Under the pieces are notes generated by a model, which did no database searches, was not told the DNA's origin, and saw only the letters and a list, made by a program, of their open reading frames with translations. 64,000 bases of DNA, from assembly GCF_963576545.1 (NCBI RefSeq), contig NW_026870578.1, positions 124,001-188,000 of the forward strand. The letters run 5' to 3'. Position 1 is the stretch's first letter. Each line of letters starts with the position of its first letter. Origin of the DNA: Limanda limanda (Eukaryota; Chordata; Actinopteri; Pleuronectiformes; Pleuronectidae). Made by a program: the position numbers and the translations under genes. Below are positions 23,279 through 37,068 of the stretch, one piece after another.

Positions 23279-26200
23279 AAAAAGTTATTCAAGAATATCT
23301 CCTCAGATTTGGGGGAATTTCGTCGGTCGACCTCTTCCGAAGGTCGTACAAGCTCGGGGATGGTACCAATCGATCCGCAGGACCCAAATTAGTCCAGATG
23401 CAACCACTTTCCAAGTCTCTCCGACCTTCACAAAAAAAGTTATTCAAGAATATCTCTTTCTCCTATGTGCTTTCATCCCTAACCCTAACCCTAACCCTTC
23501 CGAAAGTCGGAGAAGCTCAAGGATGGTACCGATCGATGCGCGCTACCCCATTTAGTGGGGGTAGAGCCTACTTGCAAGTCTCTCCAACCTTCACAAAAAA
23601 AGTTATTCAAGAATATCTCTTTCTCCTATGTGCTTTCATCCCTAACCCTAACCCTAACCCTTCCGAAAGTCGGAGAAGCTCAAGGATGGTACCGATCGAT
23701 GCGCGCTACCCCATTTAGTGGGGGTAGAGCCTACTTGCAAGTCTCTCCGACCTTCACAAAAAACGTTATTAAAGAATATCTCTTTCTCCTATGTGCTTTC
23801 ATCCCTAACCCTAACCCTAACCCTTCCGAAAGTCGGAGAAGCTCAAGGATGGTACCGATCGATGCGCGCTACCCCATTTAGTGGGGGTAGAGCCTACTTG
23901 CAAGTCTCTCCGACCTTCACAAAAAAAGTTATTCAAGAATATCTCCTCAGATTTGGGGGAATTTCGTCGGTCGACCTCTTCCGAAGGTCGTACAAGCTCG
24001 GGGATGGTACCAATCGATCTGCAGGACCCAAATTAGTCCAGATGCAACCACTTTCCAAGTCTCTCCGACCTTCACAAAAAAAGTTATTCAAGAATATCTC
24101 TTTCTCCTATGTGCTTTCATCCCTAACCCTAACCCTAACCCTTCCGAAAGTCGGAGAAGCTCAAAGATGGTACCGATCGATGCGCGCTACCCCATTTAGT
24201 GGGGGTAGAGCCTACTTGCAAGTCTCTCCGACCTTCACAAAAAAAGTTATTCAAGAATATCTCCTCAGATTTGGGGGAATTTCGTCGGTCGACCTCTTCC
24301 GAAGGTCGTACAAGCTCGGGGATGGTACCAATCGATCCGCAGGACCCAAATTAGTCCAAATGCAACCACTTTCCAAGTCTCTCCGACCTTCACAAAAAAA
24401 GTTATTCAAGAATATCTCTTTCTCCTATGTGCTTTCATCCCTAACCCTAACCCTTCCGAAAGTCGGAGAAGCTCAAGGATGGTACCGATCGATGCGCGCT
24501 ACCCCATTTAGTGGGGGTAGATTCTACTTGCAAGTCTCTCCGACCTTCACAAAAAAAGTTATTCAAGAATATCTCTTTCTCCTATGTGCTTTCATCCCTA
24601 ACCCTAACCCTTCCGAAAGTCGGAGAAGCTCAAGGATGGTACCGATCGATGCGCGCTACCCCATTTAGTGGGGGTAGAGCCTACTTGCAAGTCTCTCCGA
24701 CCTTCACAAAAAAAGTTATTCAAGAATATCTCTTTCTCCTATGTGCTTTCATCCCTAACCCTAACCCTAACCCTTCCGAAAGTCGTAGAAGCTCAAGGAT
24801 GGTACCGATCGATGCGCGTTACCCCATTTAGTGGGGGTAGAGCCTACTTGCAAGTCTTTCCGACCTTCACAAAAAAAGTTATTCAAGAATATCTCTTTCT
24901 CCTATGTGCTTTCATCCCTAACCCTAACCCTAACCCTTCCAAAAGTCGGAGAAGCTCAAGGATGGTACCGATCGATGCGCGCTACCCCATTTAGTGGGGG
25001 TAGAGCCTACATGCAAGTCTCTCCGACCTTCACAAAAAAAGTTATTCAAGAATATCTCTTTCTCCTATGTGCTTTCATCCCTAACCCTAACCCTTCCGAA
25101 AGTCGGAGAAGCTCAAGGATGGTACCGATCGATGCGCGCTACCCCATTTAGTGGGGGTAGAGCCTACTTGCAAGTCTCTCCGACCTTCACAAAAAAAGTT
25201 ATTCAAGAATATCTCCTCAGATTTGGGGGAATTTCGTCGGTCGACCTCTTCCGAAGGTCGTACAAGCTCGGGGATGGTACCAATCGATCCGCAGGACCCA
25301 AATTAGTCCAGATGCAACCACTTTCCAAGTCTCTCCGACCTTCACAAAAAAAGTTATTCAAGAATATCTCTTTCTCCTATGTGCTTTCATCCCTAACCCT
25401 AACCCTAACCCTTCCGAAAGTCGGAGAAGCTCAAGGATGGTACCGATCGATGCGCGCTACCCCATTTAGTGGGGGTAGAGCCTACTTGCAAGTCTCTCCG
25501 ACCTTCACAAAAAAAGTTATTCAAGAATATCTCTTTCTCCTATGTGCTTTCATCCCTAACCCTAACCCTAACCCTTCCGAAAGTCGGAGAAGCTCAAGGA
25601 TGGTACCGATCGATGCGCGCTACCCCATTTAGTGGGGGTAGAGCCTACTTGCAAGTCTCTCCGACCTTCACAAAAAACGTTATTAAAGAATATCTCTTTC
25701 TCCTATGTGCTTTCATCCCTAACCCTAACCCTAACCCTTCCGAAAGTCGGAGAAGCTCAAGGATGGTACCGATCGATGCGCGCTACCCCATTTAGTGGGG
25801 GTAGAGCCTACTTGCAAGTCTCTCCGACCTTCACAAAAAAAGTTATTCAAGAATATCTCCTCAGATTTGGGGGAATTTCGTCGGTCGACCTCTTCCGAAG
25901 GTCGTACAAGCTCGGGGATGGTACCAATCGATCTGCAGGACCCAAATTAGTCCAGATGCAACCACTTTCCAAGTCTCTCCGACCTTCACAAAAAAAGTTA
26001 TTCAAGAATATCTCTTTCTCCTATGTGCTTTCATCCCTAACCCTAACCCTAACCCTTCCGAAAGTCGGAGAAGCTCAAGGATGGTACCGATCGATGCGCG
26101 CTACCCCATTTAGTGGGGGTAGAGCCTACTTGCAAGTCTCTCCGACCTTCACAAAAAAAGTTATTCAAGAATATCTCTTTCTCCTATGTGCTTTCATCCC

Positions 26201-28235
26201 TAACCCTAACCCTAACCCTTCCGAAAGTCGGAGAAGCTCAAGGATGGTACCGATCGATGCGCGCTACCCCATTTAGTGGGGGTAGAGCCTACTTGCAAGT
26301 CTCTCCGACCTTCACAAAAAAAGTTATTCAAGAATATCTCTTTCTCCTATGTGCTTTCATCCCTAACCCTAACCCTAACCCTTCCGAAAGTCGGAGAAGC
26401 TCAAGGATGGTACCGATCGATGCGCGCAACCCCATTTAGTGGGGGTAGAGCCTACTTGCAAGTCTCTCCGACCTTCACAAAAAAAGTTATTCAAGAATAT
26501 CTCCTCAGATTTGGGGGAATTTCGTCGGTCGACCTCTTCCGAAGGTCGTACAAGCTCGGGGATGGTACCAATCGATCCGCAGGACCCAAATTAGTCCAGA
26601 TGCAACCACTTTCCAAGTCTCTCCGACCTTCACAAAAAAAGTTATTCAAGAATATCTCTTTCTCCTATGTGCTTTCATCCCTAACCCTAACCCTAACCCT
26701 TCCGAAAGTCGGAGAAGCTCAAAGATGGTACCGATCGATGCGCGCTACCCCATTTAGTGGGGGTAGAGCCTACTTGCAAGTCTCTCCGACCTTCACAAAA
26801 AAAGTTATTCAAGAATATCTCTTTCTCCTATGTGCTTTCATCCCTAACCCTAACCCTAACCCTTCCGAAAGTCGGAGAAGCTCAAGGATGGTACCGATCG
26901 ATGCGCGCTACCCCATTTAGTGGGGGTAGAGCCTACTTGCAAGTCTCTCCGACCTTCACAAAAAAAGTTATTCAAGAATATCTCTTTCTCCTATGTGCTT
27001 TCATCCCTAACCCTAACCCTAACCCTTCCGAAAGTCGGAGAAGCTCAAGGATGGTACCGATCGATGCGCGCAACCCCATTTAGTGGGGGTAGAGCCTACT
27101 TGCAAGTCTCTCCGACCTTCACAAAAAAAGTTATTCAAGAATATCTCCTCAGATTTGGGGGAATTTCGTCGGTCGACCTCTTCCGAAGGTCGTACAAGCT
27201 CGAGGATGGTACCAATCGATCCGCAGGACCCAAATTAGTCCAGATGCAACTACTTTCCAAGTCTCTCCGACCTTCACAAAAAAAGTTATTCAAGAATATC
27301 TCTTTCTCCTATGTGCTTTCATCCCTAACCCTAACCCTAACCCTTCCGAAAGTCGGAGAAGCTCAAGGATGGTACCGATCGATGCGCGCTACCCCATTTA
27401 GTGGGGGTAGAGCCTACTTGCAAGTCTCTCCGACCTTCACAAAAAAAGTTATTCAAGAATATCTCTTTCTCCTATGTGCTTTCATCCCTAACCCTAACCC
27501 TAACCCTTCCGAAAGTCGGAGAAGCTCAAGGATGGTACCGATCGATGCGCGCAACCCCATTTAGTGGGGGTAGAGCCTACTTGCAAGTCTCTCCGACCTT
27601 CACAAAAAAAGTTATTCAAGAATATCTCCTCAGATTTGGGGGAATTTCGTCGGTCGACCTCTTCCGAAGGTCGTACAAGCTCGGGGATGGTACCAATCGA
27701 TCCGCAGGACCCAAATTAGTCCAGATGCAACCACTTTCCAAGTCTCTCCGACCTTCACAAAAAAAGTTATTCAAGAATATCTCTTTCTCCTATGTGCTTT
27801 CATCCCTAACCCTAACCCTTCCGAAAGTCGGAGAAGCTCAAGGATTGTACCGATCGATGCGCGCTACCCCATTTAGTGGGGGTAGAGCCTACTTGCAAGT
27901 CTCTCCGACCTTCACAAAAAAAGTTATTCAAGAATATCTCTTTCTCCTATGTGCTTTCATCCCTAACCCTAACCCTAACCCTTCCGAAAGTCGGAGAAGC
28001 TCAAAGATGGTACCGATCGATGCGCGCTACCCCATTTAGTGGGGGTAGAGCCTACTTGCAAGTCTCTCCGACCTTCACAAAAAAAGTTATTCAAGAATAT
28101 CTCCTCAGATTTGGGGGAATTTCGTCGGTCGACCTCTTCCGAAGGTCGTACAAGCTCGGGGATGGTACCAATCGATCCGCAGGACCCAAATTAGTCCAGA
28201 TGCAACCACTTTCCAAGTCTCTCCGACCTTCACAA
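23279..28235. repeat. A/B array between the five-A clusters, with a 1.9-kb duplication
   Basis: B starts: 23279, 23923, 24241, 25193, 25837, 26481, 27125, 27606 and 28081. The interval from about 22.6 to 24.1 kb is repeated at 24.5-26.0 kb (offset 1920/1914 bp); CGTTATTAAAG near 23765 and 25679 is the clearest paired marker. Three successive 644-bp A-A-A-B units follow (25193 to 27125). A 157-bp A unit begins at 27761 and also has GGATTGTACC. Confidence 0.87.
24396..25192. repeat. Five-A cluster, copy 2, with three shortened telomeric blocks
   Basis: A units start at 24396, 24553, 24710, 24873 and 25036; the first, second and fifth are 157 bp, having lost one CCCTAA each. It carries the same GCGCGTTACC, GTCTTTCC, CCAAAAG and CTACATGC markers as copy 1, at an offset of 1920 bp falling to 1914 bp after the last short unit. 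Unique changes: GTAGATTCTAC near 24526 and AGTCGTAGAAG near 24781. Confidence 0.9.
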
Positions 28236-29050
28236 AAAAAGTTATTCAAGAATATCTCTTTCTCCTATGTGCTTTCATCCCTAACCCTAACCCTAACCCT
28301 TCCGAAAGTCGGAGAAGCTCAAGGATGGTACCGATCGATGCGCGCTACCCCATTTAGTGGGGGTAGAGCCTACTTGCAAGTCTCTCCGACCTTCACAAAA
28401 AAAGTTATTCAAGAATATCTCTTTCTCCTATGTGCTTTCATCCCTAACCCTAACCCTAACCCTTCCGAAAGTCGGAGAAGCTCAAGGATGGTACCGATCG
28501 ATGCGCGCTACCCCATTTAGTGGGGGTAGAGCCTACTTGCAAGTCTCTCCGACCTTCACAAAAAAAGTTATTCAAGAATATCTCTTTCTCCTATGTGCTT
28601 TCATCCCTAACCCTAACCCTAACCCTTCCGAAAGTCGGAGAAGCTCAAGGATGGTACCGATCGATGCGCGTTACCCCATTTAGTGGGGGTAGAGCCTACT
28701 TGCAAGTCTTTCCGACCTTCACAAAAAAAGTTATTCAAGAATATCTCTTTCTCCTATGTGCTTTCATCCCTAACCCTAACCCTAACCCTTCCAAAAGTCG
28801 GAGAAGCTCAAGGATGGTACCGATCGATGCGCGCTACCCCATTTAGTGGGGGTAGAGCCTACATGCAAGTCTCTCCGACCTTCACAAAAAAAGTTATTCA
28901 AGAATATCTCTTTCTCCTATGTGCTTTCATCCCTAACCCTAACCCTAACCCTTCCGAAAGTCGGAGAAGCTCAAGGATGGTACCGATCGATGCGCGCTAC
29001 CCCATTTAGTGGGGGTAGAGCCTACTTGCAAGTCTCTCCGACCTTCACAA
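28236..29050. repeat. Five-A cluster, copy 3
   Basis: Five full-length A units between B units at 28081 and 29051. The cluster markers are at about 28668, 28703, 28791 and 28859. The offset from copy 1 is 5772 bp, exactly 12 times the 481-bp A-A-B period. None of its telomeric blocks is shortened, so hexamer loss in copies 1 and 2, or gain here, happened after the cluster was duplicated. Confidence 0.9.
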
Positions 29051-30338
29051 AAAAAGTTATTCAAGAATATCTCCTCAGATTTGGGGGAATTTCGTCGGTC
29101 GACCTCTTCCGAAGGTCGTACAAGCTCGGGGATGGTACCAATCGATCCGCAGGACCCAAATTAGTCCAGATGCAACCACTTTCCAAGTCTCTCCGACCTT
29201 CACAAAAAAAGTTATTCAAGAATATCTCTTTCTCCTATGTGCTTTCATCCCTAACCCTAACCCTAACCCTTCCGAAAGTCGGAGAAGCTCAAGGATGGTA
29301 CCGATCGATGCGCGCTACCCCATTTAGTGGGGGTAGAGCCTACTTGCAAGTCTCTCCGACCTTCACAAAAAAAGTTATTCAAGAATATCTCTTTCTCCTA
29401 TGTGCTTTCATCCCTAACCCTAACCCTAACCCTTCCGAAAGTCGGAGAAGCTCAAGGATGGTACCGATCGATGCGCGCTACCCCATTTAGTGGGGGTAGA
29501 GCCTACTTGCAAGTCTCTCCGACCTTCACAAAAAACGTTATTCAAGAATATCTCTTTCTCCTATGTGCTTTCATCCCTAACCCTAACCCTAACCCTTCCG
29601 AAAGTCGGAGAAGCTCAAGGATGGTACCGATCGATGCGCGCTACCCCATTTAGTGGGGGTAAAGCCTACTTGCAAGTCTCTCCGACCTTCACAAAAAAAG
29701 TTATTCAAGAATATCTCCTCAGATTTGGGGGAATTTCGTCGGTCGACCTCTTCCGAAGGTCGTACAAGCTCGGGGATGGTACCAATCGATCTGCAGGACC
29801 CAAATTAGTCCAGATGCAACCACTTTCCAAGTCTCTCCGACCTTCACAAAAAAAGTTATTCAAGAATATCTCTTTCTCCTATGTGCTTTCATCCCTAACC
29901 CTAACCCTAACCCTTCCGAAAGTCGGAGAAGCTCAAGGATGGTACCGATCGATGCGCGCTACCCCATTTAGTGGGGGTAGAGCCTACTTGCAAGTCTCTC
30001 CGACCTTCACAAAAAAAGTTATTCAAGAATATCTCTTTCTCCTATGTGCTTTCATCCCTAACCCTAACCCTAACCCTTCCGAAAGTCGGAGAAGCTCAAG
30101 GATGGTACCGATCGATGCGCGCTACCCCATTTAGTGGGGGTAGAGCCTACTTGCAAGTCTCTCCGACCTTCACAAAAAAAGTTATTCAAGAATATCTCTT
30201 TCTCCTATGTGCTTTCATCCCTAACCCTAACCCTAACCCTTCCGAAAGTCGGAGAAGCTCAAGGATGGTACCGATCGATGCGCGCAACCCCATTTAGTGG
30301 GGGTAGAGCCTACTTGCAAGTCTCTCCGACCTTCACAA
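29051..30338. repeat. Two 644-bp B-A-A-A units
   Basis: B starts at 29051 and 29695; the next B is at 30339. The A at 29532 has the AAAAAACGTT junction, and the following one carries GGGTAAAGCC at its right end relative to the hairpin (near 29657). It resembles 23279-24566 at a 5772-bp offset but lacks the extra B found there at 24241. Confidence 0.85.
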
Positions 30339-31781
30339 AAAAAGTTATTCAAGAATATCTCCTCAGATTTGGGGGAATTTCGTCGGTCGACCTCTTCCGA
30401 AGGTCGTACAAGCTCGGGGATGGTACCAATCGATCCGCAGGACCCAAATTAGTCCAGATGCAACTACTTTCCAAGTCTCTCCGACCTTCACAAAAAAAGT
30501 TATTCAAGAATATCTCTTTCTCCTATGTGCTTTCATCCCTAACCCTAACCCTAACCCTTCCGAAAGTCGGAGAAGCTCAAGGATGGTACCGATCGATGCG
30601 CGCTACCCCATTTAGTGGGGGTAGAGCCTACTTGCAAGTCTCTCCGACCTTCACAAAAAAAGTTATTCAAGAATATCTCTTTCTCCTATGTGCTTTCATC
30701 CCTAACCCTAACCCTAACCCTTCCGAAAGTCGGAGAAGCTCAAGGATGGTACCGATCGATGCGCGCTACCCCATTTAGTGGGGGTAGAGCCTACTTGCAA
30801 GTCTCTCCGACCTTCACAAAAAAAGTTATTCAAGAATATCTCCTCAGATTTGGGGGAATTTCGTCGGTCGACCTCTTCCGAAGGTCGTACAAGCTCGGGG
30901 ATGGTACCAATCGATCTGCAGGACCCAAATTAGTCCAGATGCAACCACTTTCCAAGTCTCTCCGACCTTCACAAAAAAAGTTATTCAAGAATATCTCTTT
31001 CTCCTATGTGCTTTCATCCCTAACCCTAACCCTAACCCTTCCAAAAGTCGGAGAAGCTCAAGGATGGTACCGATCGATGCGCGCTACCCCATTTAGTGGG
31101 GGTAGAGCCTACTTGCAAGTCTCTCCGACCTTCACAAAAAAAGTTATTCAAGAATATCTCCTCAGATTTGGGGGAATTTCGTCGGTCGACCTCTTCCGAA
31201 GGTCGTACAAGCTCGGGGATGGTACCAATCGATCTGCAGGACCCAAATTAGTCCAGATGCAACCACTTTCCAAGTCTCTCCGACCTTCACAAAAAAAGTT
31301 ATTCAAGAATATCTCTTTCTCCTATGTGCTTTCATCCCTAACCCTAACCCTAACCCTTCCGAAAGTCGGAGAAGCTCAAGGATGGTACCGATCGATGCGC
31401 GCTACCCCATTTAGTGGGGGTAGAGCCTACTTGCAAGTCTCTCCGACCTTCACAAAAAAAGTTATTCAAGAATATCTCTTTCTCCTATGTGCTTTCATCC
31501 CTAACCCTAACCCTAACCCTTCCGAAAGTCGGAGAAGCTCAAGGATGGTACCGATCGATGCGCGCTACCCCATTTAGTGGGGGTAGAGCCTACTTGCAAG
31601 TCTCTCCGACCTTCACAAAAAAAGTTATTCAAGAATATCTCTTTCTCCTTTGTGCTTTCATCCCTAACCCTAACCCTAACCCTTCCGAAAGTCGGAGAAG
31701 CTCAAGGATGGTACCGATCGATGCGCGCAACCCCATTTAGTGGGGGTAGAGCCTACTTGCAAGTCTCTCCGACCTTCACAA
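30339..31781. repeat. 1443-bp higher-order repeat, copy 1 (6 A + 3 B)
   Basis: B starts at 30339, 30820 and 31138, giving the order B-A-A-B-A-B-A-A-A. The first B has GCAACTAC near 30462. The A between the closely spaced B units has CCAAAAGTCGG near 31041. The second copy follows directly. Confidence 0.92.
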
Positions 31782-33218
31782 AAAAAGTTATTCAAGAATA
31801 TCTCCTCAGATTTGGGGGAATTTCGTCGGTCGACCTCTTCCGAAGGTCGTACAAGCTCGGGGATGGTACCAATCGATCCGCAGGACCCAAATTAGTCCAG
31901 ATGCAACTACTTTCCAAGTCTCTCCGACCTTCACAAAAAAAGTTATTCAAGAATATCTCTTTCTCCTATGTGCTTTCATCCCTAACCCTAACCCTTCCGA
32001 AAGTCGGAGAAGCTCAAGGATGGTACCGATCGATGCGCGCTACCCCATTTAGTGGGGGTAGAGCCTACTTGCAAGTCTCTCCGACCTTCACAAAAAAAGT
32101 TATTCAAGAATATCTCTTTCTCCTATGTGCTTTCATCCCTAACCCTAACCCTAACCCTTCCGAAAGTCGGAGAAGCTCAAGGATGGTACCGATCGATGCG
32201 CGCTACCCCATTTAGTGGGGGTAGAGCCTACTTGCAAGTCTCTCCGACCTTCACAAAAAAAGTTATTCAAGAATATCTCCTCAGATTTGGGGGAATTTCG
32301 TCGGTCGACCTCTTCCGAAGGTCGTACAAGCTCGGGGATGGTACCAATCGATCTGCAGGACCCAAATTAGTCCAGATGCAACCACTTTCCAAGTCTCTCC
32401 GACCTTCACAAAAAAAGTTATTCAAGAATATCTCTTTCTCCTATGTGCTTTCATCCCTAACCCTAACCCTAACCCTTCCAAAAGTCGGAGAAGCTCAAGG
32501 ATGGTACCGATCGATGCGCGCTACCCCATTTAGTGGGGGTAGAGCCTACTTGCAAGTCTCTCCGACCTTCACAAAAAAAGTTATTCAAGAATATCTCCTC
32601 AGATTTGGGGGAATTTCGTCGGTCGACCTCTTCCGAAGGTCGTACAAGCTCGGGGATGGTACCAATCGATCTGCAGGACCCAAATTAGTCCAGATGCAAC
32701 CACTTTCCAAGTCTCTCCGACCTTCACAAAAAAAGTTATTCAAGAATATCTCTTTCTCCTATGTGCTTTCATCCCTAACCCTAACCCTAACCCTTCCGAA
32801 AGTCGGAGAAGCTCAAGGATGGTACCGATCGATGCGCGCTACCCCATTTAGTGGGGGTAGAGCCTACTTGCAAGTCTCTCCGACCTTCACAAAAAAAGTT
32901 ATTCAAGAATATCTCTTTCTCCTATGTGCTTTCATCCCTAACCCTAACCCTAACCCTTCCGAAAGTCGGAGAAGCTCAAGGATGGTACCGATCGATGCGC
33001 GCTACCCCATTTAGTGGGGGTAGAGCCTACTTGCAAGTCTCTCCGACCTTCACAAAAAAAGTTATTCAAGAATATCTCTTTCTCCTATGTGCTTTCATCC
33101 CTAACCCTAACCCTAACCCTTCCGAAAGTCGGAGAAGCTCAAGGATGGTACCGATCGATGCGCGCAACCCCATTTAGTGGGGGTAGAGCCTACTTGCAAG
33201 TCTCTCCGACCTTCACAA
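31782..33218. repeat. 1437-bp higher-order repeat, copy 2
   Basis: B starts at 31782, 32257 and 32575, with the same order and markers as copy 1 (GCAACTAC near 31905, CCAAAAGTCGG near 32478). It is 6 bp shorter because the A unit at 31937 lacks one CCCTAA. The A at 31619, just before this copy, has CTCCTTTGTGC near 31645. Confidence 0.92.
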
Positions 33219-34979
33219 AAAAAGTTATTCAAGAATATCTCCTCAGATTTGGGGGAATTTCGTCGGTCGACCTCTTCCGAAGGTCGTACAAGCTCGGGGA
33301 TGGTACCAATCGATCTGCAGGACCCAAATTAGTCCAGATGCAACTACTTTCCAAGTCTCTCCGACCTTCACAAAAAAAGTTATTCAAGAATATCTCTTTC
33401 TCCTATGTGCTTTCATCCCTAACCCTAACCCTAACCCTTCCGAAAGTCGGAGAAGCTCAAGGATGGTACCGATCGATGCGCGCTACCCCATTTAGTGGGG
33501 GTAGAGCCTACTTGCAAGTCTCTCCGACCTTCACAAAAAAAGTTATTCAAGAATATCTCTTTCTCCTATGTGCTTTCATCCCTAACCCTAACCCTAACCC
33601 TTCCGAAAGTCGGAGAAGCTCAAGGATGGTACCGATCGATGCGCGCTACCCCATTTAGTGGGGGTAGAGCCTACTTGCAAGTCTCTCCGACCTTCACAAA
33701 AAAAGTTATTCAAGAATATCTCCTCAGATTTGGGGGAATTTCGTCGGTCGACCTCTTCCGAAGGTCGTACAAGCTCGGGGATGGTACCAATCGATCTGCA
33801 GGACCCAAATTAGTCCAGATGCAACCACTTTCCAAGTCTCTCCGACCTTCACAAAAAAAGTTATTCAAGAATATCTCTTTCTCCTATGTGCTTTCATCCC
33901 TAACCCTAACCCTAACCCTTCCAAAAGTCGGAGAAGCTCAAGGATGGTACCGATCGATGCGCGCTACCCCATTTAGTGGGGGTAGAGCCTACTTGCAAGT
34001 CTCTCCGACCTTCACAAAAAACGTTATTCAAGAATATCTCTTTCTCCTATGTGCTTTCATCCCTAACCCTAACCCTAACCCTTCCGAAAGTCGGAGAAGC
34101 TCAAGGATGGTACCGATCGATGCGCGCTACCCCATTTAGTGGGGGTAGAGCCTACTTGCAAGTCTCTCCGACATTCACAAAAAAAGTTATTCAAGAATAT
34201 CTCCTCAGATTTGGGGGAATTTCGTCGGTCGACCTCTTCCGAAGGTCGTACAAGCTCGGGGATGGTACCAATCGATCTGCAGGACCCAAATTAGTCCAGA
34301 TGCAACCACTTTCCAAGTCTCTCCGACCTTCACAAAAAAAGTTATTCAAGAATATCTCTTTCTCCTATGTGCTTTCATCCCTAACCCTAACCCTAACCCT
34401 TCCAAAAGTCGGAGAAGCTCAAGGATGGTACCGATCGATGTGCGCTACCCCATTTAGTGGGGGTAGAGCCTACTTGCAAGTCTCTCCGACCTTCACAAAA
34501 AACGTTATTCAAGAATATCTCTTTCTCCTATGTGCTTTCATCCCTAACCCTAACCCTAACCCTTCCGAAAGTCGGAGAAGCTCAAGGATGGTACCGATCG
34601 ATGCGCGCTACCCCATTTAGTGGGGGTAGAGCCTACTTGCAAGTCTCTCCGACATTCACAAAAAAAGTTATTCAAGAATATCTCCTCAGATTTGGGGGAA
34701 TTTCGTCGGTCGACCTCTTCCGAAGGTCGTACAAGCTCGGGGATGGTACCAATCGATCCGCAGGACCCAAATTAGTCCAGATGCAACCACTTTCCAAGTC
34801 TCTCCGACCTTCACAAAAAAAGTTATTCAAGAATATCTCTTTCTCCTATGTGCTTTCATCCCTAACCCTAACCCTAACCCTTCCGAAAGTCGGAGAAGCT
34901 CAAGGATGGTACCGATCGATGCGCGCTACCCCATTTAGTGGGGGTAGAGCCTACTTGCAAGTCTCTCCGACCTTCACAA
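33219..34979. repeat. A-A-B stretch with GACATTCAC junction variants
   Basis: B starts: 33219, 33700, 34181 and 34662. The A units immediately before the last two B units end in GACATTCAC rather than GACCTTCAC (near 34170 and 34651). This short segment is a close relative of about 39.4-40.9, 46.6-48.1 and 52.1-53.6 kb. The A at 34336 ends with GATGTGCGC near 34438. Confidence 0.87.
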
Positions 34980-35497
34980 AAAAAGTTATTCAAGAATATC
35001 TCTTTCTCCTATGTGCTTTCATCCCTAACCCTAACCCTAACCCTTCCGAAAGTCGGAGAAGCTCAAGGATGGTAACGATCGATGCGCGCTACCCCACTTA
35101 GTGGGGGTAGAGCCTACTTGCAAGTCTCTCCGACCTTCACAAAAAAAGTTATTCAAGAATATCTCTTTCTCCTATGTGCTTTCATCCCTAACCCTAACCC
35201 TTCCGAAAGTCGGAGAAGCTCAAGGATGGTACCGATCGATGCGCGCTACCCCATTTAGTGGGGGTAGAGCCTACTTGCAAGTCTCTCCGACCTTCACAAA
35301 AAAAGTTATTCAAGAATATCTCCTCAGATTTGGGGGAATTTCGTCGGTCGACCTCTTCCGAAGGTCGTACAAGCTCGGGGATGGTACCAATCGATCCGCA
35401 GGACCCAAATTAGTCCAGATGCAACCACTTTCCAAGTCTCTCCGACCTTCACAAAAAAAGTTATTCAAGAATATCTCTTTCTCCTATGTGCTTTCAT

Positions 35498-35518
35498 CCC
35501 TAACCCTAATCCTAACCC
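35498..35518 (-). repeat. Interrupted telomeric block (C to T)
   Basis: The third hexamer starts with T (35510), giving CCCTAATCCTAACCC and breaking one GGG tract on the other strand. The same change is at 41439, 42715 and 48644, all related through the 5929- and 7205-bp offsets, so it is one mutation copied four times. I saw no other base substitution within the telomeric blocks. Confidence 0.9.
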
Positions 35519-37068
35519 TTCCAAAAGTCGGAGAAGCTCAAGGATGGTACCGATCGATGCGCGCTACCCCATTTAGTGGGGGTAGAGCCTACTTGCAAGT
35601 CTCTCCGACCTTCACAAAAAACGTTATTCAAGAATATCTCTTTCTCCTATGTGCTTTCATCCCTAACCCTAACCCTAACCCTTCCGAAAGTCGGAGAAGC
35701 TCAAGGATGGTACCGATCGATGCGCGCTACCCCATTTAGTGGGGGTAGAGCCTACTTGCAAGTCTCTCCGACCTTCACAAAAAACGTTATTCAAGAATAT
35801 CTCTTTCTCCTATGTGCTTTCATCCCTAACCCTAACCCTAACCCTTCCGAAAGTCGGAGAAGCTCAAGGATGGTACCGATCGATGCGCGCTACCCCATTT
35901 AGTGGGGGTAGAGCCTACTTGCAAGTCTCTCCGACCTTCACAAAAAAAGTTATTCAAGAATATCTCCTCAGATTTGGGGGAATTTCGTCGGTCGACCTCT
36001 TCCGAAGGTCGTACAGGCTCGGGGATGGTACCAATCGATCTGCAGGACCCAAATTAGTCCAGATGCAACCACTTTCCAAGTCTCTCCGACCTTCACAAAA
36101 AAAGTTATTCAAGAATATCTCTTTCTCCTATGTGCTTTCATCCCTAACCCTAACCCTAACCCTTCCGAAAGTCGGAGAAGCTCAAGGATGGTACCGATCG
36201 ATGCACGCTACCCCATTTAGTGGGGGTAGAGCCTACTTGCAAGTCTCTCCGACCTTCACAAAAAAAGTTATTCAAGAATATCTCTTTCTCCTATGTGCTT
36301 TCATCCCTAACCCTAACCCTAACCCTTCCGAAAGTCGGAGAAGCTCAAGGATGGTACCGATCGATGCGCGCTACCCCATTTAGTGGGAGTAGAGCCTACT
36401 TGCAAGTCTCTCCGACCTTCACAAAAAAAGTTATTCAAGAATATCTCTTTCTCCTATGTGCTTTCATCCCTAACCCTAACCCTAACCCTTCCGAAAGTCG
36501 GAGAAGCTCAAGGATGGTACCGATCGATGCGCGCAACCCCATTTAGTGGGGGTAGAGCCTACTTGCAAGTCTCTCCGACCTTCACAAAAAAAGTTATTCA
36601 AGAATATCTCCTCAGATTTGGGGGAATTTCGTCGGTCGACCTCTTCCGAAGGTCGTACAAGCTCGGGGATGGTACCAATCGATCCGCAGGACCCAAATTA
36701 GTCCAGATGCAACCACTTTCCAAGTCTCTCCGACCTTCACAAAAAAAGTTATTCAAGAATATCTCTTTCTCCTATGTGCTTTCATCCCTAACCCTAACCC
36801 TAACCCTTCCGAAAGTCGGAGAAGCTCAAGGATGGTACCGATCGATGCGCGCTACCCCATTTAGTGGGGGTAGAGCCTACTTGCAAGTCTCTCCGACCTT
36901 CACAAAAAAAGTTATTCAAGAATATCTCTTTCTCCTATGTGCTTTCATCCCTAACCCTAACCCTAACCCTTCCGAAAGTCGGAGAAGCTCAAGGATGGTA
37001 CCGATCGATGCGCGCTACCCCATTTAGTGGGGGTAGAGCCTACTTGCAAGTCTCTCCGACCTTCACAA

